A DNA stretch of 34,654 nucleotides from Sulfuricellaceae bacterium (GCA_030690895.1 JAUYFQ010000007.1:1-34654), one strand, 5' to 3'. Shown: positions 25,438-34,607, numbered from the stretch's first letter. Notes: generated by a model not told the origin, from the letters alone. A program made the numbers and translations.

Positions 25438-26550
25438 ATGACCAGCCGCCTTTTCAGTCGTGTCAGCGTGATTGCCCGTGCGCTCGGCAACATGTTGATG
25501 TTTGGAGGGCCAAATGCCGAAGGCCCTCAACGCATCCTGATTGCCCACCACCTGCTGCTGGGCGATACCTTGATGTTGACGCCGCTGCTGGCCAAGCTGC
25601 GCGAGCGCCATCGGCGCGCTGAAATTGTCATGCTTGCCCCCAAGGCAAGCGTCGCGCTCTACCAGACGCGTCCCTACGGCGTGACCGTCCTGCCTTACGA
25701 TCCGCGCGACCCATCCACACTGCATGTCTTGTATCAACACGCCGGCTTCGATCTGGCTATCGTGCCGGGCGACAACCGTTATAGCTGGCTGGCAAAGGCC
25801 TTGGGCGCGAGGCACATCGTTGCGTTCGCTGGCGACCGGCCCGCCTACAAAAGCTGGCCGGTGGATGAGCTGATTCCCTATCCCGACAAGTCGGCGGCCT
25901 GGGCCGACATGGTGGCCGCCCTGATTCCCGGTCCGGCGCCAGCGCCCTATCAGCCGGAATCCTGGCCAGACCCGGATTTCACGCCATTCGACCTCCCGGC
26001 CAAGCCTTACTGCGTGCTCCATGTTGGCGCCAGCACTCCGCTCAAGCAGTGGGAGGGGGGCAAGTGGCTCGCGCTGGCGGATTTCCTCGAAGCCCGGGGC
26101 TGCCAAGTGATATGGAGCGGCGGACGTGGAGAGGAAAAACTGGTCGCTGCGCTGGACCCGACGAAGCGCCGTCGTTCCTGCGCCGGGCAGCTCGATCTGG
26201 CGCAACTCTGGCATTTGCTGAAGCACGCCCAGCTGCTGGTCTGCCCCGATACCGGTGTAGCCCACCTCGGCCGCCTCACCGGCACGCCGACCGTTGCCCT
26301 GTTCGGTCCCGGCTCGGCATCCATTTATGGCGCGGGCGAATTCTGGCGCAACAGCCCTTATGCCACGGTGACCGTGGATCATTTCCCCTGCCGTGATCAG
26401 CATCGCTTGTTCAAACGGGAAATTTCCTGGGTGCAGCGCTGCGGTCGCAGCCCCAGCGAATGTGCGGCTCCGCGCTGCATGCAGGCTATCACGTTGGAAG
26501 CCGTGACGAGCGCGGTTGAGCATTTTCTGGATGAAAGCGGGCGATGCTGA
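25438..26550 (+). CDS. GT9-family (heptosyltransferase-like) glycosyltransferase
   Basis: A 370-residue GT-B enzyme of family GT9, which includes the LPS heptosyltransferases WaaC, WaaF and WaaQ. HHLLLGDTLMLTPLLAKLRE (about 38-57) is the N-terminal motif. CVLHVGASTPLKQW (about 194-207) and CPDTGVAHLGRLTGTPTVAL with LFGPGS (about 270-295) form the donor site. A C-terminal Cys-containing segment (about 310-345; FPCRDQ, VQRCGRSPSECA, PRCMQA) may bind metal or form a disulphide. The ATG at 25438 is preferred over the TTG at 25411, which overlaps the toxin; neither has a strong ribosome site. The next gene overlaps as TGATG. Confidence 0.87.
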   Translation: MTSRLFSRVSVIARALGNMLMFGGPNAEGPQRILIAHHLLLGDTLMLTPLLAKLRERHRRAEIVMLAPKASVALYQTRPYGVTVLPYDPRDPSTLHVLYQHAGFDLAIVPGDNRYSWLAKALGARHIVAFAGDRPAYKSWPVDELIPYPDKSAAWADMVAALIPGPAPAPYQPESWPDPDFTPFDLPAKPYCVLHVGASTPLKQWEGGKWLALADFLEARGCQVIWSGGRGEEKLVAALDPTKRRRSCAGQLDLAQLWHLLKHAQLLVCPDTGVAHLGRLTGTPTVALFGPGSASIYGAGEFWRNSPYATVTVDHFPCRDQHRLFKREISWVQRCGRSPSECAAPRCMQAITLEAVTSAVEHFLDESGRC

Positions 26551-27713
26551 TGGCCAAAATTTGCTACCAGATCAATCTGCAACAAGGCATGGGCGGCGGT
26601 GAGGTCTACACCCGGTTTTTTACGCGGGCGCTGTCTGAACTGGGTTGGGAGGTGGTGTTGTTTGTCCATCCACGCGCGTATTTCTGGCAATCCGCCCACA
26701 TAGCGGGGACGCGGTATATTCCGGTTGGCAGCTATGAAGAGATCATTCCCTATCTGCCGTCCTCTTCTTCCCTGTTTATCACCCACTCTCCAGCGTTGGG
26801 TGTCTTGGGGGCGCGTTTGCGTCAACATCATTTTCTGGCTAGTTTTGCCCACATGCCGCTATATGGCAGGAACCCCGCCCCATTTCGTGAAGTGGATCTG
26901 ATTCTTGCGGTTTCCGGCCATGTCATTACCAGCGTGCAGGCCGCCGGGCTGGACCATTACTACCCCCATCCGCTCTACGGCGTAGCCGATCTGGAGCGGG
27001 GGGGCGACGGCAATGCGCCTATCCTTGCCACCTCCAGCTACGACTGGGACAAACGAAAATTTCGTGATCATGTGCTCGGCCTGGTCGAACCCCTGTATCG
27101 GCAAGTATTCCCGGCACAGGCATACACCCGCAAAGCAGGGTTGACGCTGGGCATCGTTTCACGGCTGACCCCCATCAAGCAGTTCCCCTTGATGTTCGAA
27201 TTACTGGCTCCCGTTATCGGCCAGTTCCCACAGGTCAATCTGGAAATCTTTGGCAGCGGCGGCTATGCTTCTGTGCGTGACCTGAAACGCGCACTGGCGC
27301 CAATTCGTGGTCAGGTTCGCTTCTGGGGACAGCAAACGAACGTGGGTGCAATCTACCGGCAGCTCGATTTTCTCATGGCCGGTATGCCGGAAAAGGAGGC
27401 GCTCGGCCTGAATGTCATCGAGGCTGAATATTGCGGCACCCCAGTGCTTGCGATACACTCGCCGCCGTTTACAGAAACCGTGACAGAAGGGGAAACCGGG
27501 CTGTTTTACATCGATCCGAGACAGGACCAGGGCAAGGATTTTGCCCGCTTGCTGGGGGAGTTGGTCGCAGGGCGCGAGCGTCCGAATCCTCAGCCGGATA
27601 ACCCGAACCTCGCCAAATTCTCCTTCCCGGAATTCAAACAGCGCGTCGTCGTCGCCATGGAGTTTGCCGTCCAGACTGCAATGAAACGCGGAATCGAATG
27701 CCAGACATCATGA
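26550..27713 (+). CDS. GT4-like glycosyltransferase
   Basis: A 387-residue protein resembling GT-B glycosyltransferases. The N-terminus CYQINLQQGMGGGEVYTRFF (4-23) has the glycine-rich acceptor loop. The C-terminal domain has LTLGIVSRLTPIKQFPLMFE (about 190-210), LEIFGSGGYASVRDLK and an EKEALGLNVIEAEYCGTPVL donor motif. Starts at 26544 and 26550 are both possible; 26550 gives a TGATG overlap with the preceding gene and is used here. It lies in the LPS cluster and overlaps the next gene. Sugar specificity is unknown. Confidence 0.84.
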   Translation: MAKICYQINLQQGMGGGEVYTRFFTRALSELGWEVVLFVHPRAYFWQSAHIAGTRYIPVGSYEEIIPYLPSSSSLFITHSPALGVLGARLRQHHFLASFAHMPLYGRNPAPFREVDLILAVSGHVITSVQAAGLDHYYPHPLYGVADLERGGDGNAPILATSSYDWDKRKFRDHVLGLVEPLYRQVFPAQAYTRKAGLTLGIVSRLTPIKQFPLMFELLAPVIGQFPQVNLEIFGSGGYASVRDLKRALAPIRGQVRFWGQQTNVGAIYRQLDFLMAGMPEKEALGLNVIEAEYCGTPVLAIHSPPFTETVTEGETGLFYIDPRQDQGKDFARLLGELVAGRERPNPQPDNPNLAKFSFPEFKQRVVVAMEFAVQTAMKRGIECQTS

Positions 27714-29716
27714 AACCCCGCGTTCTGATCAGCTATTTTTTCGGCAAAGATACCATTCCCCTCGGCGCTTCCTGCGCGGCTGGCTTCCGCGAGCTGGGCT
27801 GGGACGTATACTGCTTCAACAGCCAGGCGGAAAGCCTGGTGAATCGCTACTTCCTGAAATGGATCAACAAACTCTTCCGGCTGTTTGGCCTGCGTTCGGT
27901 AGATGTTTCCCGTCGCACCCCTTGGGGAAACCACAATTTCCGCCAGCATCAACTGGAAAAGGCAGTGGCCTCCTTCCGGCCAGATGTATTGCTGGTGATT
28001 CGCGGCAACAACTTCGATGCCGAGGTGATCCAGCGCCTGAAGGCGCATTATGGCATCCGGCACACAGCGGGCTGGTGGGTAAAGGATCCGCGCGCAACCA
28101 GTGAGATGCTGGAGGATTCACGGATGTACGACCACTATTTTTGCATCCACCGCTTCGGTTATGGAGAAAACGACAACATACACTGCCTGCCGGCGCTGGG
28201 AGTCGACAAGGCCTTGTACCGCCCTTTCCCTGGAGAAAAAACCTACCTTCACGAGGTGGTGTTCGTTGGTGGCTGGAGCCCACGGCGCCAGGAGATGATG
28301 GACGCTCTATTCGACCTGCCGGTGGAAATTTATGGCCCGGGCTGGCGCAAACGACGCAACTGGTTCAATCCTGAGCTAAGGAAAAAGGTCAAGGCCAATC
28401 GCATCTGGGGCGAAGACCTGATCGCACTCTACAATAATGCCAAAATCGTACTCAACATCTCCTCATGGGATCCAACCCGTACCGGACTCAACCTGCGCGT
28501 CTTCGATGTGCCGGCTACCGGCGCATTCCTGCTCACCGATTATTCTGAAGAATTGGCGCAACATTTTAGAATCGGGGGCGAACTAGACTCCTTTTCCACC
28601 CCGGAAGAGCTAAGGAAAAAAATCATTCATTACCTGGGTCATGACCTGGAACGGGAAGAAATTGCCAAGGCGGGCTACCAAAAAATTTTGCATTTGGAAA
28701 GCTATGCCGACAAGATGCGAAACCTGCTGGAACTTAGTCAGGACAGATGCCCGGAAATGAAGTTCTTATTCAATCCTACAAGGGGTTTGCAGGCCCAGAA
28801 GGAAGGCTTTGAGGCAATCGGCTGCGAACTCATAGAAAATATCTGGCAGACAGGCAGGAGCGATCTAAAAGACTGCGAAGCTTGCATAATCGACTTCTAC
28901 GAAGGCATCCGGCACCCTTTTCGGACTCTTCGATTAAAAATTCACTTGCAGCGCTATGGTATCCCCCTGATAGCCATCGACCGGGACAACCCATGGTACC
29001 GAGGCATTCGCAAACGCAAGCTATGGCTCTTCAGGGCGCTTGGGGTACTCGACATCTACGCCAGTCATTCCTTGCAGAATGCGGACAAATTTGCCCCTGT
29101 TGCACTTTATCTGCCGAATGCAGTCAGAAGCAGGATCTACAACTTGGCAGGGAGATCGTTGACCGATCTTCGAGAACCCGGAAGTTACCGCTACGATGTC
29201 TGCTTCATCGGCAACCTTGACGTAACACGCTACCGTGAACACCGTAAACGAGTGGCATTCCTCGGCGAGCTTCTCAGCCAGCTAACGGCACTGGGCGTTC
29301 ACTGCCATTTTGCCGATTCCGCCAGTCTCACGCCTGCCGAACAAGTTGCCCTGATCCAACAAAGCCGCATCAACCTCAACTACGGCGCCGCCTGCGATAA
29401 CGGTTCGGAAAGGAGCTGGGGGCTGCCTGAGCGTTGCTATGGCATCCCCGCCTGCGGTGGTTTTTTACTTTCTGATTCCCGCGAGCACGCCAAAGATGAT
29501 TTCGCCCCGAAAACGGAATGGGCCTCCTTCGACGGAATGGACGACTGTATCGCCAAGGTGCGTTTTTACCTGGCCCATTTCGATCTGACACGGAAAATCG
29601 CCGAGGCTGCACACCAGCGCGTGCTCTGTACCCATACCTATGAAATTCGCGCCCGCCAGATTCTGGAAGCCGCACGGGCTTGGCGCAAAAAGCGCTCCCA
29701 TGAGGATGCCTCTTGA
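27710..29716 (+). CDS. Tandem two-domain CgeB-like glycosyltransferase
   Basis: A 668-residue protein with two glycosyltransferase-like halves. The first (1 to about 340) has FRPDVLLVIRGNNFDAEVIQ, GWWVKDPRA, VVFVGGWSPRRQEMM and the C-terminal NISSWDPTRTGLNLRVFDVP and GAFLLTDYSEEL of CgeB/Glyco_trans_1_2 proteins. The second (about 350-668) repeats that plan: YDVCFIGNLDVTRYREHRK, INLNYGAACDNGSERSWGLP, ERCYGIPACGGFLLSDSRE. A Met at about residue 350 (ATG 28757) begins a typical new N-terminus (MKFLFNPTRG), as if two genes had fused. Starts 27698 and 27710 are possible; 27710 gives an ATGA overlap. It probably adds two sugars to LPS or polymer. Confidence 0.83.
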   Translation: MKPRVLISYFFGKDTIPLGASCAAGFRELGWDVYCFNSQAESLVNRYFLKWINKLFRLFGLRSVDVSRRTPWGNHNFRQHQLEKAVASFRPDVLLVIRGNNFDAEVIQRLKAHYGIRHTAGWWVKDPRATSEMLEDSRMYDHYFCIHRFGYGENDNIHCLPALGVDKALYRPFPGEKTYLHEVVFVGGWSPRRQEMMDALFDLPVEIYGPGWRKRRNWFNPELRKKVKANRIWGEDLIALYNNAKIVLNISSWDPTRTGLNLRVFDVPATGAFLLTDYSEELAQHFRIGGELDSFSTPEELRKKIIHYLGHDLEREEIAKAGYQKILHLESYADKMRNLLELSQDRCPEMKFLFNPTRGLQAQKEGFEAIGCELIENIWQTGRSDLKDCEACIIDFYEGIRHPFRTLRLKIHLQRYGIPLIAIDRDNPWYRGIRKRKLWLFRALGVLDIYASHSLQNADKFAPVALYLPNAVRSRIYNLAGRSLTDLREPGSYRYDVCFIGNLDVTRYREHRKRVAFLGELLSQLTALGVHCHFADSASLTPAEQVALIQQSRINLNYGAACDNGSERSWGLPERCYGIPACGGFLLSDSREHAKDDFAPKTEWASFDGMDDCIAKVRFYLAHFDLTRKIAEAAHQRVLCTHTYEIRARQILEAARAWRKKRSHEDAS

Positions 29717-30957
29717 ACCCAGTTCAAATTTTTCGAGACTACCGGTATCTGCTACCCGCCGCCTTGCTTCTGGTGATCCTGCCTCTCAACCACAGCATGG
29801 CGTTACGTTTGCTGAGCTTGTTTCTGGCCGGCGGCATTGCCATCTGGCATGTCTTGAAAAACCCGACCCCTCGAATGCCCTTGAAGCTGCCACTGGCCAT
29901 CTGGTCTGGCATAGCCGCATTGTCACTGACTTGGTCGCTTAACCCGATGTTTTCTTTCAGCGAGCTCAAGACCGAGATCGGCTATGGCATGATAGCGTTT
30001 TTCTCCTTTTACGCCCTCACCCAGGGCGAGCGTGAATGGACGTTATGGCTGAAGTGCATTGCGGCAGGAGTGGTGACAACCGTGGTACTGGTTTTGCGGG
30101 AAAACAACACCAACCTTGCAGATCTTCAGAATTACGACTTGGATTGGTTGCATGGATCAGGCTCCTACAGTACCTACTTGGCAACCATCCTGCCTGTGCT
30201 AATTTACCTATGGTTAAAAACACCCATAACGAAGTATCCACGCAATCTGCTATGGCTCGCCGTTCCCCTGTTTCTGTTTGCTGGCTACATCACCATGAAT
30301 CGAGCATTCTGGCTGACCTGTAACCTGGTTTTTGTGGTCTGGGCCGGATTATGGTGGGTACGCCATGGCCGCAGACGACACACTGGGACAATGTTTGCTG
30401 TACTCTTGGGCTGCGTACTGGTGTTAACCCTTCTGTTTGTCGCCGTGGCCAAACAAAAGCCTGCGGATTCTATAGCCCAGCAGCCTGGTGCAGGCACAAC
30501 CTCAAACCATATCGTCTACACTTTTGAACGCAGCGAGCGCTATGACATCTGGTATTTCTGGATAGATCGCATCGCTGAAAACCCACTCCTTGGCATTGGT
30601 TTCGGGCGTGATTTACCCCACTACGTTTATGCCGATATGAGACCCAGTGAGTGGCATGCGCTGATGTTCGCACATGCGCACAATGTGTTGCTTGATTATG
30701 CACTTCAGCTCGGTATTGTTGGATTGGCTTCATTCATGTTTTTGCTTGGCGCCATAGTGCATCGCTTCTGGCAACTTTATAGCAGTGCTTTGGAAGAAGC
30801 TTCCCTAATTGGTATTTGCGGTATTACGACAGTCATCGCCATGCTCTCCAAAAATATGACCGATGATCTGTTCTGGCGTGGCAATTCCCTTCTGTTCTGG
30901 ATGCTGATGGGTATTCTGTTGGGCTATGGAATGCGACTGGACGGACGCCAGAAATGA
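29713..30957 (+). CDS. O-antigen ligase family membrane protein
   Basis: A 414-residue polytopic protein of the O-antigen ligase (WaaL)/Wzy-like superfamily. Hydrophobic segments number about ten to twelve across the sequence. The large periplasmic loop (about 250-320) carries NPLLGIGFGRDLP and the conserved AHAHNVLLDYALQLG (about 318-332), with the histidines typical of the ligase active site. It would transfer polymer from undecaprenyl diphosphate to lipid A-core at the periplasmic face. The start is TTG at 29713 with GAGG 7 nt upstream, overlapping the previous stop as TTGA. Ligase versus polymerase cannot be settled by sequence alone. Confidence 0.88.
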   Translation: MNPVQIFRDYRYLLPAALLLVILPLNHSMALRLLSLFLAGGIAIWHVLKNPTPRMPLKLPLAIWSGIAALSLTWSLNPMFSFSELKTEIGYGMIAFFSFYALTQGEREWTLWLKCIAAGVVTTVVLVLRENNTNLADLQNYDLDWLHGSGSYSTYLATILPVLIYLWLKTPITKYPRNLLWLAVPLFLFAGYITMNRAFWLTCNLVFVVWAGLWWVRHGRRRHTGTMFAVLLGCVLVLTLLFVAVAKQKPADSIAQQPGAGTTSNHIVYTFERSERYDIWYFWIDRIAENPLLGIGFGRDLPHYVYADMRPSEWHALMFAHAHNVLLDYALQLGIVGLASFMFLLGAIVHRFWQLYSSALEEASLIGICGITTVIAMLSKNMTDDLFWRGNSLLFWMLMGILLGYGMRLDGRQK

Positions 30958-32006
30958 ACATTGCCGAACCCCGCTTCCTCGTTATCCGCCGCGACAATAT
31001 TGGCGACCTGGTCTGCGCCACGCCGCTGATACATGCCTTGCGCCAGCACTACCCTGCCGCCACTATCACCGCGCTGGTTAATAGCTATAACGCCCCGGTC
31101 CTCGCCAACAACCCGGATATCGATGCGGTATTCGCCTACACCAAAGCCAAACATCGGCCACCGGGAACCAGCGTATTAAAGGTTTACTGGGATCGGCTAC
31201 GGCTCTTCGCTCACCTCAGAAAACACCGCTTCGACTATGCAATTCTCGCAGCGCCAGGGTTCCAGCCACGCCTGATTCGGCTGGCGCGCCTTGCCGGGGC
31301 AAAACACATACTTGGTTTTATCGAATCCACCAAACCGGGCGCCTCAGCGATCGACATTGGCGTACCTTATGAAGCGGGCAAGCCACAGCATGAGGTAGAA
31401 GCGGTCTTTCAATTGCTGACTATGCTGGGCATCAATGAACTGCCCCCGCCATTGCAGGTACTTCCTCAGGCCAGCGAAGTTGCACGTGCCAAAGATGTGT
31501 TGTACAGCGCCATTCCCGCCCGGTCACCTCTCCTGATCGGCATTCACATCAGCGCCAGAAAACCTGGCCAGCGTTGGCCGTCGCAGAATTTTGCATCACT
31601 TATGAAGTGCTTACATGAAGAGCACAGGACTGCCTTCATGCTGTTCTGGTCGCCCGGCTCGGCTCACAACCCGCTCCATCCTGGCGATGATGAAAAAGCA
31701 GCCGAGATTCTGGCTGCTGTGGAAGGCTTGCCGGTGCTGGCTTACCCCACTCACCATCTGAGCGAACTGATTGCCGGTTTATCGCTATGTGATGCCGTGA
31801 TTTGCAGTGATGGCGGCGCCATGCATCTGGCCGCCGGTCTCGGCAAGCCGATCCTTTGTTTCTTTGGCAATTCGGACGCCAGTCGCTGGCATCCCTGGGG
31901 CGTGCCCTATCGCTTGCTGCAACCAGCCAGCAAGCTGGTGGCCGACATCAGCGTGGAGGAAGTACAGGCAGGGTTCAGCGCCTTGCTACAGCCGCCACAG
32001 ACTTAA
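30954..32006 (+). CDS. GT9-family (heptosyltransferase-like) glycosyltransferase
   Basis: A 350-residue GT9 enzyme. FLVIRRDNIGDLVCATPLIHALRQHYP (about 7-33) is the characteristic N-terminus. IGIHISARKPGQRWPSQNFA (about 193-212) and CSDGGAMHLAAGLGKPILCFFG (about 283-304) form the donor-sugar pocket. Probably transfers a heptose or related sugar to the LPS core. ATGA overlap with the O-antigen ligase gene; its 3' end overlaps the dehydrogenase gene on the other strand by 21 bp, so the two transcripts converge. Confidence 0.9.
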   Translation: MNIAEPRFLVIRRDNIGDLVCATPLIHALRQHYPAATITALVNSYNAPVLANNPDIDAVFAYTKAKHRPPGTSVLKVYWDRLRLFAHLRKHRFDYAILAAPGFQPRLIRLARLAGAKHILGFIESTKPGASAIDIGVPYEAGKPQHEVEAVFQLLTMLGINELPPPLQVLPQASEVARAKDVLYSAIPARSPLLIGIHISARKPGQRWPSQNFASLMKCLHEEHRTAFMLFWSPGSAHNPLHPGDDEKAAEILAAVEGLPVLAYPTHHLSELIAGLSLCDAVICSDGGAMHLAAGLGKPILCFFGNSDASRWHPWGVPYRLLQPASKLVADISVEEVQAGFSALLQPPQT

Positions 32007-33266
32007 TCCGGACTGACTGACGGTATCGGGGTCGAACTGGGATTTGACATCGATAAAGCAAGCGCCTGGCGCCACTTTGGCAAGAAGTTCATGGAAAGGT
32101 TTTTCCACCAGCTCCCGGTGCGCGACCGCCACGACCATGGCTTCCGCCTGTGGCAGATCGTCCCAGGCAACGAGCTTGACGCCATATTCGTGCAAAGCCT
32201 GGGCCTGATCGGCAACCGGGTCGTGGACGTACACGTTGATACCAAAACTGCGCAGTTCCTGTATGACGTCAATGACCCGCGAATTTCGCAGGTCAGAGCA
32301 GTTTTCCTTGAATGTCAGGCCTAACACGTTGACCTTGGCGCCGTTGACCTGACGCCCCGCGCGTATCATCTGCTTGACGGTCTGTTCCGCGATGAATTTG
32401 CCCATCCCGTCATTGATCCGGCGTCCAGCCAGGATGACATCCGGGTGGTACCCCAACATTTCGGCTTTATGGGTCAGGTAATAGGGATCCACGCCTATGC
32501 AATGGCCACCAACCAGCCCAGGCCGGAACGGCAGGAAATTCCACTTGGTTCCCGCAGCCTGAAGGACTTCCAGTGTGTCGATTCCAAGCTTGTCGAAAAT
32601 AATCGCCAACTCGTTCATCAAGGCGATATTCAGGTCGCGCTGGGTGTTTTCGATGACCTTGGCGGCCTCCGCAACCTTGATACTGGAAGCGCGGTGCACG
32701 CCGGCAGCGGCAACCTGTTCATATAATTGGGCAACCCGTTCCAGGGTTTCCGGATTATCCCCGGCTACCACTTTAATGACGTTGGTCAGTCCATGTTCGC
32801 GGTCACCAGGGTTAATGCGTTCGGGCGAGTAGCCGATATGGAAATCGGTTTGCCACTTCATGCCGGAGTGCTGCTCCAGCACCGGTACACAAACCTCCTC
32901 GGTCGCACCGGGATAAACCGTCGACTCATATATGATCACTGCGCCCCATTTCATGTTTTGTCCGACGCTCCGACTGGCAGAGATCAAGGATGAAAAATCA
33001 GGTTGATGGGCAATATCCACCGGGGTCGGCACGGCAATCACAATGAAATCGGCTTCGGATATTCGACCTGGATCGCTGGTCACCTGCAGCAGGGCGGCAG
33101 CCTGTAGATCCGAAGTGGATGTCTCGCCCGTCGGGTCGATACAGCGACGATAGCTTTGTATTTTTTCCTCAGACAGATCGAAGCCGATGGTTTTCAGGCG
33201 TTTGCCGAATTCGACTGCCAGGGGTAAGCCCACATAGCCCAGGCCGACAACTGCAACGGTGTTCAT
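31986..33266 (-). CDS. Nucleotide-sugar dehydrogenase (TviB/WbpA-type)
   Basis: A 426-residue NAD enzyme of the UDP-glucose/GDP-mannose dehydrogenase superfamily, closest in pattern to the UDP-N-acetylglucosamine (or GalNAc) 6-dehydrogenases TviB and WbpA. Rossmann loop VAVVGLGYVGLPLAVEFGK (4-22), YESTVYPGATEEV, the GYSPERINPGD segment, the catalytic Cys in GGHCIGVDPYYL (about 266-277) and the C-terminal GLTFKENCSDLRNSR are all present. It would make a uronic acid donor for O-antigen or exopolysaccharide. The ATG at 33266 is chosen; the open frame upstream overlaps the next gene. It overlaps the MraY-like gene by ATGA. Confidence 0.9.
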   Translation of the reverse strand: MNTVAVVGLGYVGLPLAVEFGKRLKTIGFDLSEEKIQSYRRCIDPTGETSTSDLQAAALLQVTSDPGRISEADFIVIAVPTPVDIAHQPDFSSLISASRSVGQNMKWGAVIIYESTVYPGATEEVCVPVLEQHSGMKWQTDFHIGYSPERINPGDREHGLTNVIKVVAGDNPETLERVAQLYEQVAAAGVHRASSIKVAEAAKVIENTQRDLNIALMNELAIIFDKLGIDTLEVLQAAGTKWNFLPFRPGLVGGHCIGVDPYYLTHKAEMLGYHPDVILAGRRINDGMGKFIAEQTVKQMIRAGRQVNGAKVNVLGLTFKENCSDLRNSRVIDVIQELRSFGINVYVHDPVADQAQALHEYGVKLVAWDDLPQAEAMVVAVAHRELVEKPFHELLAKVAPGACFIDVKSQFDPDTVSQSGLSLWRL

Positions 33267-34300
33267 TCGATGGATTCCGGTTTGTGTTGAAAAAAGTCCG
33301 TTACTACGGCCTGGTTGTGAGTCTTTGCAAAGCGCTGCCATTTGCGGTCGATGCAGATCATGATGAGACCGATCAGGCAAAACCAGAAAATGAACGTCCC
33401 GAGCAGGTTTTGCAAACTTAGAGTCAATCCGATTGTTGCGGAGATTCCAGCGACTATCATCAACCCATAGGCCCAAAGCGCAAGCTTGCGGTGACTCCAG
33501 CCCATCAGTATCAGCCGTTGATAATAGTGGCTGCGATGCGCCTCGAGAAGACTTTCTCCTTTGGTCAGACGCTTGATGAGTGTCACGGTTGAATCCGCGA
33601 TAAAGGGCAGAAAAACGAGTAGGGGGAACCAGGACGGCCACGCGTGCTGCGCCCAACCATGAAGGCCCAATGAGGCAGCAAGGAATCCGAGAGGGATCGC
33701 GCCAGCATCCCCCATAAAAATTCTGGCAGGTTGGAAGTTGAACAGTAAAAAAGCGAGAGAGGCCGTTGCGATGCTGAGGCTTTCCAGTGCGATTGGCACA
33801 TTATCCTGTCCCAGCGCGGCCAGACCATAGAATAAGAATCCGGAAAGCGCCATGCCGCCTGCCATACCGTCAGCGCCATCCATGAAGTTGAAAAGATTGC
33901 TCGACCACACGATGCCGAAAAGTAGAATTACAAGCATCCACCAGGCGTGCAGGCCGGGTGAAGCAAAATATAAAATCAGGCCAGCCGCCAAAAAATGTGA
34001 CAGGAGACGCCATTTGATGCTCAGGCCACGCACGTCATCCCAGAAAGAGCTTGTGAAAACCATGCCAGCCATGGCAAGCAGCACCCAATCCGATCCTGGA
34101 ATGGCGCTCCAGGCCAATACAATCCCCGCCATGATGGCAAGCCCGCCAGATCGGGGCGTGATTCGCGTATGGAGCGAGCGAGCGTTGGGAAGGTCCGGGA
34201 CGTTCAATGGCAGACGTCCGCTCAAGAGCAAGGTCACGCCGATCAAGGTTCCCAGAAATGCCAATACGGGCGGCGCTATCATTCCGGCCAAACCGTTCAC
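33263..34300 (-). CDS. Polyprenyl-phosphate sugar-1-phosphate transferase (MraY/WecA/WbpL family)
   Basis: A 345-residue membrane enzyme with about ten helices that loads a sugar-1-phosphate from a UDP-sugar onto undecaprenyl phosphate. PNARSLHTRITPRSGGLAI (about 38-56) is the first conserved loop; NLFNFMDGADGMAGG (about 135-149) and IFMGDAGAIPLG (about 193-204) carry the catalytic aspartates; AHRSHYYQRL (about 253-262) is the histidine loop. It resembles WbpL and WecA more than MraY. The start is GTG at 34300; no clear ribosome site precedes it and an ATG 18 bp inside (34282) is possible. It probably starts the polymer that uses the uronic acid made next door. Confidence 0.88.
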   Translation of the reverse strand: MNGLAGMIAPPVLAFLGTLIGVTLLLSGRLPLNVPDLPNARSLHTRITPRSGGLAIMAGIVLAWSAIPGSDWVLLAMAGMVFTSSFWDDVRGLSIKWRLLSHFLAAGLILYFASPGLHAWWMLVILLFGIVWSSNLFNFMDGADGMAGGMALSGFLFYGLAALGQDNVPIALESLSIATASLAFLLFNFQPARIFMGDAGAIPLGFLAASLGLHGWAQHAWPSWFPLLVFLPFIADSTVTLIKRLTKGESLLEAHRSHYYQRLILMGWSHRKLALWAYGLMIVAGISATIGLTLSLQNLLGTFIFWFCLIGLIMICIDRKWQRFAKTHNQAVVTDFFQHKPESIE

Positions 34301-34359
34301 TTTTTAATAGAGATCATGCACGATCCGCTTTGTTGCTTGTGGATACTGCGTGTGTTAAA

Positions 34360-34507
34360 CCCAGATTGTCCATTAGGCATGATCTCGTCAAAACGACAGA
34401 ATGTAGGGGCGAATTTACTTGTGCCCGATTTGTGGGTATTCGCCAAAGGCGGTTAATACCCATGGGCACAAGAACCGCTCCTACAAAGTGCTAATGGACC
34501 ATCTGGG
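34360..34507. repeat. 148-bp nested inverted repeat containing a family C palindrome
   Basis: Outer 17-bp arms (34360-34376 and 34491-34507) match at 16 of 17 positions. Inside them lies a family C-like palindrome (34402-34485) with TGTAGGGGCG/CGCTCCTACA ends, a perfect CTTGTGCCC/GGGCACAAG stem (34418-34426/34464-34472) and GGGTATT/AATACCC. No ORF is contained. It lies in the leader region of the MraY-like gene. Confidence 0.8.
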
Positions 34508-34545
34508 ATAATACAAGGGAGTTCAATCGGGTTCCCAATTTGGTT

Positions 34546-34566
34546 GTGATTGACTGGGTCAATCAC
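34546..34566. repeat. 21-nt perfect hairpin
   Basis: GTGATTGAC, a 3-nt loop and GTCAATCAC form a perfect 9-bp stem in the intergenic region upstream of the MraY-like gene. It could be a regulator operator or an unrelated hairpin; no T-run follows. Apart from this and the 148-bp repeat, I see nothing else in 34301-34607. Confidence 0.55.
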
Positions 34567-34607
34567 GGTTAGCCGAACGCAATCCCCCTCTTGAAGTTGA
34601 CGCGTGT

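Noticed and set aside
25351-26523. A 390-codon open frame on the minus strand opposite the GT9 gene
   Set aside because: The sense strand encodes clear GT9 motifs and the antisense product is Arg/Gln-rich without a known fold.
33267-33656. N-terminal extension of the nucleotide-sugar dehydrogenase
   Set aside because: It overlaps the MraY-like gene in another frame; the Rossmann motif begins right after the ATG at 33266.
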